Assembly (NCBI GenBank): GCA_963921825.1
Contig: OY997591.1
Coordinates: 37,407,825-37,471,824, forward strand
From: Erodium maritimum
Taxonomy: Eukaryota; Streptophyta; Magnoliopsida; Geraniales; Geraniaceae
Direction: 5' to 3'
Length of the DNA: 64,000 nt
Part shown: piece after piece, positions 53,002-64,000 of the stretch
Layout: every line of letters starts with the position of its first letter
Numbering within the stretch: the stretch's first letter is position 1
The notes under the pieces: generated by a model
The model's database searches: none
Told to the model about the DNA's origin: nothing
The model's input: the letters and a program-made list of their open reading frames with translations, nothing else
Translations under genes and position numbers: made by a program

Positions 53002-54257
53002 GAGGGTCGACATGTTTCTCGAAGATCGATCTATGATCCGGAGACTACCAGTGATCAGTCCGGGAGTGGGACATGATGATGGGGCGAGGCACGTTCGGGC
53101 TTGAGCTAAAGGAGGCTACTGACAGCGCATCCATGTGTTCATTGATGGCTCAGCCCACATTGCTTGCCCGAGTGTTAGAGGCGCATACTGAGGATGTCGA
53201 GACGACTGAGATCCGGGAGAGAGCTGTCGGCGATGTCGACGCCGAGGGCTGGGATCTTTGTGCTAATTGGGAGTTGCGGCATCGAGGGGGGTTGTTCGTG
53301 CCGCGTAGCAGCGGAGACGGCGTGCTGCGCGAGTCACATCATTCGCGTCTTACAGTACACTTGGGTAGCACTAAGATGTATCTCGACATCAAGCGACATT
53401 CTGGTGGAGCGGGATGCGGAGAACGGTTGCAAAGTTAGTATCGCGGTGCCTCACTTGTCAGCAGGTGAGAGCGGAACATCAGCGTCCCGCTGGGTTATTG
53501 CATCCACTGCCGGCTGTACCGTGGAAATGGGAGCACGTCACGATGGATTTCGTGAGCGGTTAGCCGAGTTCGCCTACAACAACAGCTTTCAGGCCAGTAT
53601 CGAGTTGGCATCGTTCGAAGCGTTGTATGGTAGGCCGTGTCGATCGCCCGTGTGCTGGGCAGAAGTGAGGAATAAAAGTTATTGGGTCTGGAACTGGCCC
53701 GAGAGGCGACTGAGTAGGTCGAGCCGAAACATGAGCGGTTGAAGACCGCGTAGAGTCGGCAGAAGAGCTCTGCTGACAAACGGCGCCGACCTCTCGAGTT
53801 CGCAGTGGGTGACCATACATCCTTGGAGGTGAGTCCGGAGAATGGACTGGTACGTTTCAACCGCGGCGGAGGAAAGTTAGCCCCGCTGTATATCGGGCCT
53901 TGCGAGGTCTGAGTAGTGTGGGAGCAGTTGCATACTGACTTGCACTACCAGCGCGAATGTCCATGTTCCCCAGTTGCGGAAGTATAATGCGGACCCCTCT
54001 CACGTCATTGAGTGAGTAGATGTCGAGGTGGCTGGTGATGTCTCGTATGAGGAGACGCCGGTTCGAGAAATCGATATACGGATCAGGTCCTACGTGGCAA
54101 GACTGTCCGCCTAGTACGGGTACAGTGGCGGCACCATAGAGCTGAGTCGATTTGGGAGCGCAAGGACGAGGATCGCGCGAAGTACACCAACCTGATCGAC
54201 TCCGGAAGTACGTTTGATTCAAATTTCGTGGACGAAATTCCTTTAAGAGGGGTAGAC
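53002..54257 (+). pseudogene. G2 pol remnants and polypurine tract
   Basis: The RT phrase [11 protein letters not shown] (53002 on) breaks after SGDYQ and jumps to REWDMM...GTFGLELKEAT (53060), the RNase H to integrase connection, so RT palm and RNase H are lost. Then LYVPRSSG-like text, [11 protein letters not shown] (the STKMYxDLKxxFWWPGM motif, 53375), and the same integrase core deletion as in G1: MDFVSG joined through GCGGTTA to [12 protein letters not shown] (53540-53590). [18 protein letters not shown] follows. The polypurine tract reads CTTTAAGAGGGGTAGAC before the LTR. Confidence 0.8.
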
Positions 54258-57200
54258 TGTAAAGACCGCTCCTAGTCAACGCTGGTAAATCGGCAGAAAA
54301 ACAGAAAAATTTAAAATTTTGGGACAGACACCTAAATGAACCTACCCTGAGGGTCATATCGGACTTAAGTTGACCCCGATATCGACCAAAGTGAGTTCTG
54401 GGGGACTCAGGGCAACTTTTTGACCAATTTGGGAAAGATTGACTTTTTGCTGGAAAAGTCAACCGAGCGACGTTTTGGTCCGTTTGAGGCCCGTTTTGAA
54501 TCCAAAAAGCTTAGCCGTCGTTACAGCGGTCTTAGTTGGGCTGTTTCCTTGCAGCCCGTGAAATTTCATAATTTCTTGGAAAATGGGCCCGTTTGGGGCC
54601 CGAGACGGCCGAATTTCGCGAATCTGACTGAAAAATATCTATAAAGATATTTTTCAAAAGGGTGGGACCCACTTGCCACTTGTCACACAAGAGGGGTGTT
54701 TGGCCATTCAAGAAAAAAAAAGAGAAGGAGAGAGAAAGAAGAGAGAAGAAGGAGAAGGAGAAAAGGAAAAGAAAAAGGAGAAAAGGGTTAGGGTTTGTCG
54801 ATTTCCTAACAATCCGACCGACGGATCGTCTCAACGGTTGTAGAATCGAGCTCCCTTCGTCATTCCCTACGGTGAGAACCCTTTTGTTTCTCGTATTGGT
54901 ACGTTTGAAAATTAGGGTTTGAGTTTAAACGAGTTAAATGTGGATGAGTTGAGGTGTAGGGTTCGTTGGGGACGTTTTGGGGCAAAAATGACCGGATTCC
55001 AGTGACCGGAGGCTCGGGGGAGCTCCGGCCACCGTGGGTGGTGGCAGGCCGGAGCTGGGACCGGCCACCACTGTGTTGAACCGGTCCAAAACCAGTGCAA
55101 CCACCCACGGGTAATGGTGGTCGGGTGGGGCCCACGTGTCGGGTCTCGGGTTTTTCATGTTCGGGTGGTTTTGGACGATCCCCAAGTCGATAATTCACAC
55201 CCGGAACGAATTATGGAATTAAATTGTGAAAATTGGAAATTTCGGGTTTAGAAACTTTAAACGCGAATTAAATCGCTCGGAAGTCGGAAATTGATTCCGT
55301 CAATTGTATTGGAACGCTTGAATTGTTTTAGGATCGTAGAAACGAAAACGGGAATTTTCGGAGGCCCGGAAGGGCGTTTTCTGATCCCGGGCAGATTCGC
55401 CGAGCCGGACGAATCGGGCCTTTCCGGGCCCGTGGTTGACAATGTCGAGTAATTGGGAGGTTTGGGAGTGATCGACATTTTCGGGGTTGCTTTTGGGCGT
55501 CAAATTCATTTAGTTTCAGCTTTGCCTACGAACTTAGAAAGTGTTTCAATTTGTGATCATTGTAGACCGTGTCGCCAACCGTGGAAAGAGGAGGCTAAAC
55601 GAGTAATCTGGAGCATTGCCGGAGCGCGAGTATCGGGTTTGACACGCTTCAAGAGGTAAGGAAAAGTAGCCGGATATCGACCTTGACTAGGGAAAGTTAT
55701 CAGTAGAAATGCATGTGACACTGTTAGTGTCGTAGGACAAGTAAACCTATTGAACAGTAGAAATGCATGTGACACTATTGGTGTCATAGGATAAGTGAGC
55801 TTGCCGAATAATATAATTGCGTGTGACACTTGGTAGTGTCGTTGGTTGAGTGAACCTGTCGAATAATAGAATTACATGTGACACTTGGTAGTGTCGTAGG
55901 TTGAGTGAACCTGTCGAATAATAGAATTGCTTGTGACATTTGGTAGTGTCGTAGGTTGAGCGAACCTGTCGAATAATAGAATTGCATGTGACACTTGGTA
56001 GTGTCGTAGGTTGAGCGAACATGTCGAATAATAGAATTGCATGTGACACTTGGTAGTGTCGTAAGTTGAGTGAACCTGTCGAACAATAGAAATGCGTGTG
56101 GCACTTGGTGGTGTCGTGGGGTTAATGAAATGATTGTGGTTGTGTGTGGCCATGAGTGCCTGTGGGGCGTTAAACCTGTATGGTTGTAGACTGACTTGCT
56201 GAGTGGTAGCTAGTCATTATGTTATTTTCGCTGGTTGTTGAGTATTCGTGTGAATTGTGTGATTGGCGTGGAGGTTGGCCCGCCTATGGGTGCCACGGTA
56301 TGGCCATGAGTGCCTGTGGGGCGCTAAACCGTTATGGTTGTTGATTGACTTGCTGAGTGGTAGTTAGTCGTGTTGTCAATTTTTGCTATTGCGGAGTATT
56401 GTGTGATATTTGGCTGTGACTGTGATTGTTCTGGTGACGTCTGTTTGAGCTGTGCCTGAGGGGTGTGTCGTACCCTCCGGTGTGCGGTCGGTAAAGTGCT
56501 GAGGGCTGTGGTTCCCGTCAGGTGCGTCGTACCTTCCGTCGCATGATCGGTAAAGTGATGAGGCTTGAGCTATGCCCGAGAGGTGTGTCGTACCTTCCAA
56601 TGCGCGGTCGGTAAAGTGCTGAGGGTTGTGGTTCCCGTCAGGTGCGTCGTACCTTCCGGCGCGTTAATTGTAAAGTGCTGAGGCTGGAATTATGCCCGAG
56701 GGGTGTGTCGTACCCTCCGGTGCGCGGTCGGTAAAGTGCTGAGGGCTGTGGTTCCCGTCAGGTGCGTCGTACCTTCCGGCACGTGATCGGTAAAGTGCTG
56801 AGGCTTGTGGTTGTGGTTTGCGATCCTTTGTGATCTTTGCTGGTGTGCGATCCTTTGTGATCTTTGCTGGTGTGCGATCCTTTGTGATCTTGGCTGGTGT
56901 GCGATCCTTTGTGATCTTGACCTGATGTGCGATCCTTTGTGATCTTGGGTGTTGTGTGATCGGTTGGTTTTGTGTGACCCTGCGTTATTTTGATTACTAT
57001 TGCGTGCGTTATTGAGGTCGTGACTGCTGGATCGGGTCTACATTTACGCGAGCGGGTTGTTCGAGGTTTCCCTCACGTGAACGGGTGGTTTGAGGTTTCC
57101 CTCACGTGAGTGGGTTGTTTGAGGTTTCCACTATGTGATCGGGTAGTTGGGGTATTGATATTGTGAGCAATAGTGTTTGCTTAGTTGAGAACGTGATCCC

Positions 57201-58262
57201 CCTTTTGAGGTTCCCCTTATGTGATCGGGTAATTGAGGCGTTGATATGGTGAGCAATAGTGTTTGCTTAGTTGAGAACGTGTTCCCCGTTTTGAGGTTTC
57301 CCTTATGTGATCGGGTAATTGGGGTATTGATATGGTGAGCAATAGTGTTTGCTTAGTTGAGAACGTGATCCCCGTTTTGAGGTTTCCCTTATGTGATCGG
57401 GTAATTGGGGTGTTGATATGGTGAGCAATATTGTTTGCTTAGTTGAGAACGTGATCCCCATTCGAGGTTTCCCTTACGTGAGCGAGTATTTGAGGTATTG
57501 ATGTCGTGAGCAGTTGCGACGGTTTGGTATCGGGTCTTGAGGTAGTTGTTTGCCCGTTTAGATTGGTAAGTTGTTGATGTTTTACTAGTATGCCATAATC
57601 GAACGGGTATCCGTGGAGGTGAGCGGAACGCTCATCCCCTTTTCTACTTTTCTCGCATGCCTCTGAGGTAGGGACGAGTAGCGAATACTGGTTTGGTTGC
57701 GGAAAGTTACAAGTAGATGCATATAGGACGTGTGAGGGTTGAGCTTTACCTTGTCGGTGTGACTAATGGAATGATTGTTCGGTCTCTGATTTGGGGTTTA
57801 CTTTACGTGTCCGGGTTTTGAGACGGTTGTGAAGTTTTTAACAGTGGTATTGCGTAACCGTCAGTCTAAATTGTGTTTTTGGGGTAGTAGTCCCCGGGGG
57901 TGTTGTTGTTGCCGGTGTTCCCGGCATTTCTGTTGGTATGCCGTGGTCAATCTGGTATCCGTGGCGGTGAGCGAAGTGCTCACCCCCTGCTTCTTTTCCT
58001 GCAGGTACTGGTCGTAAGGCGGACTAGGAGAACCCTCGAAGCTTGAAGAGCTGGGAGCGGAAGTCCGGGTCCTTCGGTAGTTAGTGACGTACCTTGTAGC
58101 TCGTGTGGTTCATTGTTTTGAACGTATTTTCCGATGTAAAAATATTGTTTTTGATTAACGAAAGTGGAAATTTTAAAAAGGTTTATTAAAATGTTTGAAA
58201 ATCGTTTTACTGTTTCACCCATCGCGTTCCGGGTTCGGTCATGTCGAATTCGGGGCGTGACA
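54258..58262 (+). repeat. G2 3' LTR (4.0 kb)
   Basis: TGTAAAGACCGCTCC to GGGGCGTGACA. U3 has the opposed W-box pair (54437-54463) and a purine-rich tract (54705-54785). Then come 55-bp units (55700-56110), CCGAGGGGTGTGTCGTACC blocks (56455-56810), GATCCTTTGTGATC units (56815-56950), the captured leader segment (57035-57795) and hairpins at 57619 and 57967. It is about 1 kb longer than the G1 LTR because of the captured segment and extra repeats. Confidence 0.88.
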
Positions 58263-59895
58263 TCACGCCTATTAATGGATAGTTGTGATGGTTCAGAAAA
58301 TTGCTATTTAAGTCTCATGTTGGTCCCCAAGTCAACATACAATCGGATACTTTCCCATACACCATCTAGAGAGACAAATAAAGAGGGTGAGGACTTGGAA
58401 GATCAAAGGCTTTGAATCTCCAAAGATTCTTGTTAAGGAAAGCAATGTCCGAAGGTAAATGATCTTATTTCCGCGTTATTAATGCTTGAACATGTTTGTT
58501 TGACAATATGATTAAGTACTTACATATTAACCACTAAATGTACATGAGAACGACCTTACAAACTCCATAGCTTTGTGGGAATAACAGTCCATTAGATTAT
58601 CATATGAATGAGCATAACTTTCTGACCGTTTAACAACCGAACATGAGAAACCTATTAATAAACTCTAACGAGGGCAACAAATACAGAATAATATAATCAA
58701 ACAAAATAATTAAAATCATAGTTCTAAACTCGGCGATGGTCAAAACTCGGCGACGTGCCGATTAAGGATCTTTTCAATTATCAGGGAGATACTGGCAAAA
58801 TGGTTTGTTATTAATTAATTAATTGATTAACAACTCATGCATAATAAAGAAGTTAAGGACTATGCAAAAATAGAACAACCAACTCCACGGGTTCTGTAGA
58901 GAAGATGAACTCGCACAATTTAGACTAGGAAAGAGAGCAAGCTCAGGTGGGCCTTCTAGAACAAGCTTTTAAGTTAGAGCTTTTGACCGGAGCAGATCAG
59001 TAAAGATTTAAATTGAGAGGGTCTTCCACGATAACTCCCACGACGTCGTGTTTGGAACTCACCGGGAGCAGCACTACGTCCTCCACTAACGTCTCCAAGC
59101 TCATCGTGAAGCTCCTCGATATCTCCGACAAGCCGAGATCAAAGAAGCCAACTTGTGAGATCCACGCGCTACCCATACATCATTTTCTTCACGCGCGTGA
59201 GATGCACTGGCCCGACATACCATCTCCTTCTGTAACGTGTGGTCCATGCAGTCAACGCCTAACCGTTGACTTCCACTGTTGACTTTCACAACTATCTTTG
59301 ACTTTCAGAGTTGACTTTCAATGTTGACTTTGATATTTGGCTACAATTTTTCCTGGATTTTTTTCATCAAGATTGGAGTGGGACGGAAAAGGAACTTGTA
59401 GGAATGAGTGACAACTCGTTCGCAACAAAAAACAAAGTTTATCAACTTCTTCGAATGTTCCTCACATCCCTATTAGAAGTTTTCCATATTTGTTTTTGTA
59501 AAATATTCCAAAGTCAACCTTTAGAGATCAATTATGAAAGCTCTTTAGTTATCATGATGGGCTCCATGGGATAGATTTTTCCTCTCACTTCACTTCAAGT
59601 GGTATGCATTTTTTCTTCATTTACTTTCTTCATTATGTTGATATGCTGGAAGTAGTTGTTGCTTTGAATGGTTATTGGTTTATCAATCATAAGCTTATTT
59701 TTGAAGTTGACAAAAAGTTTACGGTTCCTCCTTCGCCACTTGGGATTATTTCCTCTGCTCTTTTAATGTTGCTCCTAGGCGATGTTTCTCTATTAGCAAA
59801 GAGAAAACTATAGTGTGTGCTTCTGCCATCTGGACTCCGCTTCCCTTACACCTCCGCATGTCACATCCTTGCTCTTTCCTTTAACAAGAGGAAGA
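58263..59895 (+). other. Unrecognised host-like sequence with exon-like patches
   Basis: Several short open patches (58164-58415, 59013-59282, 59311-59574, 59604-59813) lie between AT-rich, intron-like stretches. A plausible donor AAG-GTAAATG is near 58455. 59250-59335 is a cluster of W-box cores. I recognise no family in the translated patches. Confidence 0.35.
59250..59335 (+). promoter_or_regulatory. Cluster of W-box cores
   Basis: Five TTGACTT sites within about 65 bp (59266, 59279, 59298, 59311, 59324) and one inverted GTCAAC at 59250. WRKY factors bind TTGAC[C/T]. The even 13-19 bp spacing also fits a decayed short tandem repeat. Confidence 0.4.
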
Positions 59896-61882
59896 TGTTA
59901 GTCTTAGTGCCCGTAGTTCAATCCTAAATGTCCAAATGTATATATCATCGTTAGCAATAAAATTAAAGCGGCTTTATATTACTTATGTGTTGGAGTAATA
60001 TATCGATGTGTGCTCTGATCTATGCCCACCATGCGAATAGAACCATAGATCGAGATAGATCACACTCGATGGGTCCCTAGTCAACAAAGCTTCACTAGAA
60101 GCGACTAGTATGAAAGATGGCTCTTTATGGCTTACGTTCTGTTAGTCATTGGAATGGGATTCCGGAGTCTGATCATAGATATCATGTGGGACATGATATT
60201 GGACGACCCGCCCTGAATATGTGCCATAGATTAAGTCATGAACATATTCAGTGTTGTAGCTTGTCATGTATCCTTAGACCAAGGAGTCTTTGTGATCGCT
60301 ATGTAGTCAACAACTGAGTTTGACCTGAGCCTAACGTTGTCCGTAACAGGGCTTCCATAACGGCCAGGATTGGCTTGGGGACGGGCTACATGAGTGACAC
60401 GAAAGACGGCTAAGGGATTTATCCCTCATACTAAGGTATGAGAAAGATATCGGTTCTCGGCCACTTGATCGAGAGTGACTGGAAGAATAGCATGGCCATG
60501 CACATGATACTGGGTATCATATCTTCATTCATCTCACATATCAAGGAACGGTGATTGAGAATAATAAGGATGACGGCTCTATGCCTTATCTCAATCAGGA
60601 TATCGGAGATAAAAGGATAATGACAGGGACGACGGAAAGGTTAGAATCGACATGGTCGATTCGCTATGCAGTGTCAGGCAATACTAAAGTCTCGTTAGTT
60701 GCCACTTAAATAGGATCAAGTAAAATGGGATTTTACGTTGATCTATTGACATGCATAAACCTAAGGGTCACACCGGAGGATGAAACTCATTAACACATAT
60801 ATGGAGAATGGCCAAAAGGGAGTTGTCTCGGGATATGACCAAAACTGGGTTTTGGGTCATGTGCCCGTAAGTGAATAGGACTTTACGGATCGAGACAAGG
60901 CTTGGAGTCTTGGGATTGATCGCGTCGGATAATGTTGGACATTTCCGGTATGGAAGGCTTGGAGGCGATGAGCGAATCACGGGACCTCGTTGGAAATGGC
61001 CATGGGCCATGTTCCAAGAGGCCCATGAAAGGCCCATGCAACCAAGGCCCATGGAACTAATTAATCAAGTCTTGATTAATTAGTACTAAGTAAGCAAGAC
61101 AAGGATTAAGGTGTTGGTGATTCACCACCTAACCCAATCTTGTCTTGCCATACTTTGTCCTATTTACACCTTACTTGACACCATACTTGTCCCATGCCTT
61201 TAGTTGGACAAGTATGGGTTTTGTTATGTTCAAGTCATCTTTTTTCAACATAACAAACACAAGACAAGAATAGGAAACACATTTTTCTCTCCCTCTTCCA
61301 TGGCCATTTCGGGTTTGGCTAGTTTCCACCTCCATGTTTGTGTTCTTGAGTCCTCAAAGAGAAGAACTACGTGGCTTTGATTCCCATGTGGATACGTAGG
61401 CGTCTTGGAGACTCAAGCCAATCATTCGTTAACCGGTGTTCTTGTTTTGGTAAGAACTAGTGCTGAATTTTTCTCTTGTGAATCCATTCTTTGTTAGTTG
61501 TTTCATGGTTTTAATCGTCTCTTGGTTTTCATTGATTTTCCGCTGCGAGTTGGTTCATCTCCAACCCTACCTCGAGACCCAACAGAAGAGTGTATTATTT
61601 TCTCATTATGCTAGGTGGGATACTACTCTGGACCAAAATAAGTCTAAGAGTAAGGGATTTGTGAACCTTGATTTGTTGCAGCACTTGGAGCTTTGTGTCG
61701 TGGTTACTTCCAACATCGATTCTCAAGTCTTGGATATAGCAACAAGTCTTCAGGCTTCCCATTTTGAAGTTCGGGAAGACTTGGGATCTAAGTGCTTCCT
61801 TATCTCTTGTAGGGACAAATCTATCTGGGACGCTTTGTCGTTCGATGATTGGGCTATGGTTTCTGCTTTCTCCACTTGTTGA
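59604..61882 (+). pseudogene. Unrecognised coding-like frame interrupted by a solo LTR
   Basis: If the solo LTR (59896-61584) and one GAAGA are ignored, the frame ending in SFNKRK (59894) continues in phase as SVLFSHYARWDTTLD (61587 on) and stays open to a stop at 61880. The joined 3' part (from about 59817) is some 120 codons without a stop. One TAG at about 59811 separates it from the upstream patch (59604-59813). The frame has ordinary protein composition, for example LLQHLELCVVVTSNIDSQVL and LGSKCFLISCRDKSIWDAL. I do not recognise the family. It is probably the last exon of a host gene or of an unknown element, now disrupted. Confidence 0.4.
59896..61584 (+). mobile_element. Copia solo LTR, intact (1,689 bp)
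   Basis: TGTTAGTCTTAGTGCC to GAGACCCAACA, flanked by GAAGA on both sides (59891-59895, 61585-61589). No internal sequence remains, so it is the product of recombination between two LTRs. It is the reference copy for the LTRs at 22198-26639 and 35502-36407. The 140-codon frame that starts inside it at 61460 is only partly LTR; its C-terminal part is the host frame. Confidence 0.92.
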
Positions 61883-62297
61883 GACATAATTCTATCAGGA
61901 GGGAGATTGCTCTGGGAGGATGTGTTAGTCTTTCAATTCCTCTGTTGGAACAAGTATTCCAAATGTATTCATGATTGGTCTTGTTTTGTAGGCCTCGAAA
62001 AAAGGAAAATACTAGCACAAGAACGAAGTCAATCGGAAGACTAAAGGAGCGGGAAAGAGCGTATGAAATTTAGAGTTACTTTGGAAAAGCCTACAACAAA
62101 ACAGGCCACGTGGGCCAACCACTGAACACCACGTGGCACTCCTTTTCCTTGCATTTGATAGCTCGCCCCCCCCCCCCCCCCCCATTCCATTTTCGTGCGC
62201 GTCATATTAAAGAAATACTTATGTATTGTTTTTTTTTCTTTTATTTAGAATATCAGTTTAATATTTTTTTCCATGCCTATATTGTATGAGGCGTGAG
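61883..62297. other. Unassigned sequence with an 18-base C run
   Basis: No gene seen. 62166-62183 is a C18 tract, a likely place for sequencing or assembly slippage. The last 8 bases (62290-62297, GGCGTGAG) are the target of the hAT MITE. Confidence 0.5.
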
Positions 62298-62865
62298 TAG
62301 GGGTGGGAAAAAAACCGAAACCGCTAAACCCAACCACCACCAACCGGAAACCGCACCAGAAAACCGGAAATCGGAAAGTTAACGGTTGGTTGCTGGTTAT
62401 GACGATCGAACCGGAAAGTTAACAGTTGGTTGTCGGTTCTTGAAACGTCAAACCATCGGTTAACCAACCAAACTGGTACTGTTCATCATATACATGTGGC
62501 TTCATAATAGCCATTGATTTGATATAGATGAATGACCCATGAACACTCTTCTGTGTCATACGGATTGCTAACATAGAACACGATGACTTATAGGTAATTT
62601 TTCTCTTGTTTTGGAGAATTGGTAATATGTTTTAGCTTGAAATAGAAATATGTGTATGGTTATTGGTATCCAAATTTGTACTTACATGTAGTAACGTGGT
62701 TGGTTGGTTAAAACCACTAACCAACCAGTTAGTGAACCAGTTGGTTTCACTGTGAAAAATTGATTTTTGGGTTGAAGCTGGTTTCAAGATATGTCCAACC
62801 GGTAATATCGGGTTGGGTTCGTAAAGGGTTTCATTGGGTGGTTAACCACTCAATGCCCACCCCTA
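62298..62865. mobile_element. hAT-type MITE (568 bp)
   Basis: Short terminal inverted repeats TAGGGGTGGG and CCCACCCCTA, with the 8-bp target GGCGTGAG duplicated exactly (62290-62297, 62866-62873). The interior has repeated AACCGG/CCGGTT and GGTTGGTT words near both ends, giving subterminal inverted similarity. No transposase. Confidence 0.88.
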
Positions 62866-62873
62866 GGCGTGAG

Positions 62874-64000
62874 AAGCAAAATGGGATCAGATTTTTTAGA
62901 ATAGAAATCAAACATAAGTTTTTTTTTGTTTTTTTTCTCTCTTCTCTCTCATGTTCTTCATTTGTTCTTAAGTATTCTTCATCTTGAGAGCATTTCCTAC
63001 CATATAAGGCCATAACTAAGACAATCCAAGGAGGTTTTAAGCATCCATGAGTCTCCCACCATCTCCAACTTCTCCATTTCCATGTGTTGAAGCTTTGGAG
63101 AGTTGGAGATTGTGGGTTTGCAAAGCTAGAGGAGATTTCGGTTGGGTTTCTCAACCCAATCCCGGCTCTAATCTCTACCCTTCTCTTGTATTGTTGTAAA
63201 AATTGGTTTTTTATGGTATGCTTGAGTAGGATTTGAATTCCATGACCTTGGATTTCAATCTTTGGTCATGTGTGTTGTGTATATGTTGAGTTCCTTTAAT
63301 TCAATGCATGAATTGATGGTAAATTTAAGTTTGGTGGTGTTTTTGGCATAATTTGGGGTTTTAAGCTTAATAGCATCCACTTGCTTATATAGGTATTTGT
63401 CTATATTTTAGCTAATCGATGTTCAAGCATGATTTTCTTACTTTGTGTTCGAAAGTTTCATGATTTTAAAACCCGATTTCATGTGCTAGCTATTTCATCT
63501 CTCGGGTGTATATCAAGTTCTAGGTTAGAGTTCGTAAAAATGCAAACTTTAGCCATTTAGTGAACTTATTTAGGATTTCCGATATTTTTATGTCTTGATT
63601 TCATATTGACGGGATAGAATTATGCTAGGATGTGTTTTCTCGATTCTCTTGTGTGTTTCAAGCCGGCCGAACGATTTGGGGATTTTCCCATGATTGTTAT
63701 GTGCGCTATGTAGATTGATGTTTGGAGCGATCCATAATTCGATCTAGTGTGAGACTAGAACGAGGTTCTATTTAGCTCAACTTGATTTTTGGTACCATCT
63801 TGATTTTTGGTGTTTGATATTCGAGAAGTGAACTAGGCGTAGGTAAGTAGATCCGTCCATGGTTTAGAGTTTACTCATGCTTGTGTATTACCAGAGCTTC
63901 GTGATTCGTTGGTCTATTTAGTTCTCCTTGATGATCAATTTATTCGGTCGTTAAGTTGATTGAACTAGGCGTAGCTGAGTAGATTCGCTATTTATTTAGA
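62874..64000. other. Unassigned sequence to the window end
   Basis: No convincing gene. A pyrimidine-rich tract at 62918-62950 is followed by leader-like sequence; GAACTAGGCGTAG with GAGTAGAT-like flanks recurs at 63829-63855 and 63962-63987. This could be part of an LTR or leader whose partner lies outside the window. The minus-strand open frame 63154-62831 runs into the MITE and looks accidental. Confidence 0.3.

Larger units (their letters stand above)
40852..58262 (+). mobile_element. Ty3/gypsy element G2, nested and defective
   Basis: 5'-truncated 5' LTR (40852-43337), primer site, short leader, gag and protease scraps, a Copia insertion (44653-53001), pol scraps, polypurine tract and a full 3' LTR (54258-58262). 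The LTR start at the left is missing, so no TSD can be checked. It shares two deletion junctions with G1 but is more decayed: the RT and RNase H core is gone (jump near 53050 from RT motif 4 to the RNase H end). Confidence 0.85.

Noticed and set aside
62166-62183. C18 tract as a functional element
   Set aside because: Isolated homopolymer, prone to slippage and assembly error; nothing around it supports a role.
62831-63154. 107-codon minus-strand frame near the right end
   Set aside because: Its C-terminal end runs into the hAT MITE and its composition follows the pyrimidine-rich plus strand; no family match.

Overview
This is nuclear DNA of a flowering plant, probably a eudicot; I cannot name the species. 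The evidence is a dense nest of LTR retrotransposons primed by initiator-Met tRNA, plant-type class II elements (hAT, Mutator-like and a Harbinger ORF1 copy), a LINE with an RRM-type ORF1, a FAR1-type domain and an envelope-like ORF of the kind carried by Sirevirus-like Copia elements. I found no rRNA, tRNA, CRISPR array or bacterial-type operon, and no complete ordinary host gene. Most open frames over 60 codons are chance frames in LTRs and tandem repeats.

Layout. 1-9960: a mosaic of small elements: a broken Harbinger ORF1 (1813-3294); a non-autonomous hAT element (3680-6189) with a Mutator-like element nested in it (4155-6091); and an ORF1-only LINE (7454-9376), each of the last three with target-site duplications (TSDs). 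About 10.0-11.65 kb: a tandem array with a higher-order period of about 425-430 bp. 11653-35136: Ty3/gypsy element G1 (+ strand) inserted in that array. G1's 5' LTR is split by a gag-only gypsy element G0 (11753-20184, minus strand, TSD CAGGG) and by a Copia solo LTR (22198-26639, TSD GTGAT). The solo LTR holds a truncated G0-type LTR (23169-26118) and a 323-bp foldback MITE (26171-26493). 35138-40300: possible end of the array, a FAR1-like fragment, a truncated Copia LTR, an envelope-like pseudogene with its polypurine tract, and a Copia pol remnant. 40852-58262: gypsy element G2 (+), split by Copia element C2 (44653-53001). 58263-64000: unrecognised host-like sequence whose reading frame is cut by another Copia solo LTR (59896-61584, TSD GAAGA), a hAT MITE (62298-62865, TSD GGCGTGAG), and unassigned sequence to the end.

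How the parts relate. G0, G1 and G2 belong to one LTR superfamily with shared LTR ends, internal repeats and a short LTR hairpin. G0 keeps an apparently intact gag with two zinc knuckles and has no pol. G1 and G2 keep RT, RNase H or integrase remnants but share exactly the same two internal deletions: gag core joined to the protease C-terminus, and loss of the integrase catalytic core. Shared junctions mean these were deletion derivatives before they moved, so they must have been mobilised in trans. G2 has also taken about 750 bp of untranslated leader into both of its LTRs. This defective, mutually dependent gypsy cohort is the most interesting system in the window. All calls come from reading the sequence by eye; identities and boundaries are estimates unless exact bases are given.
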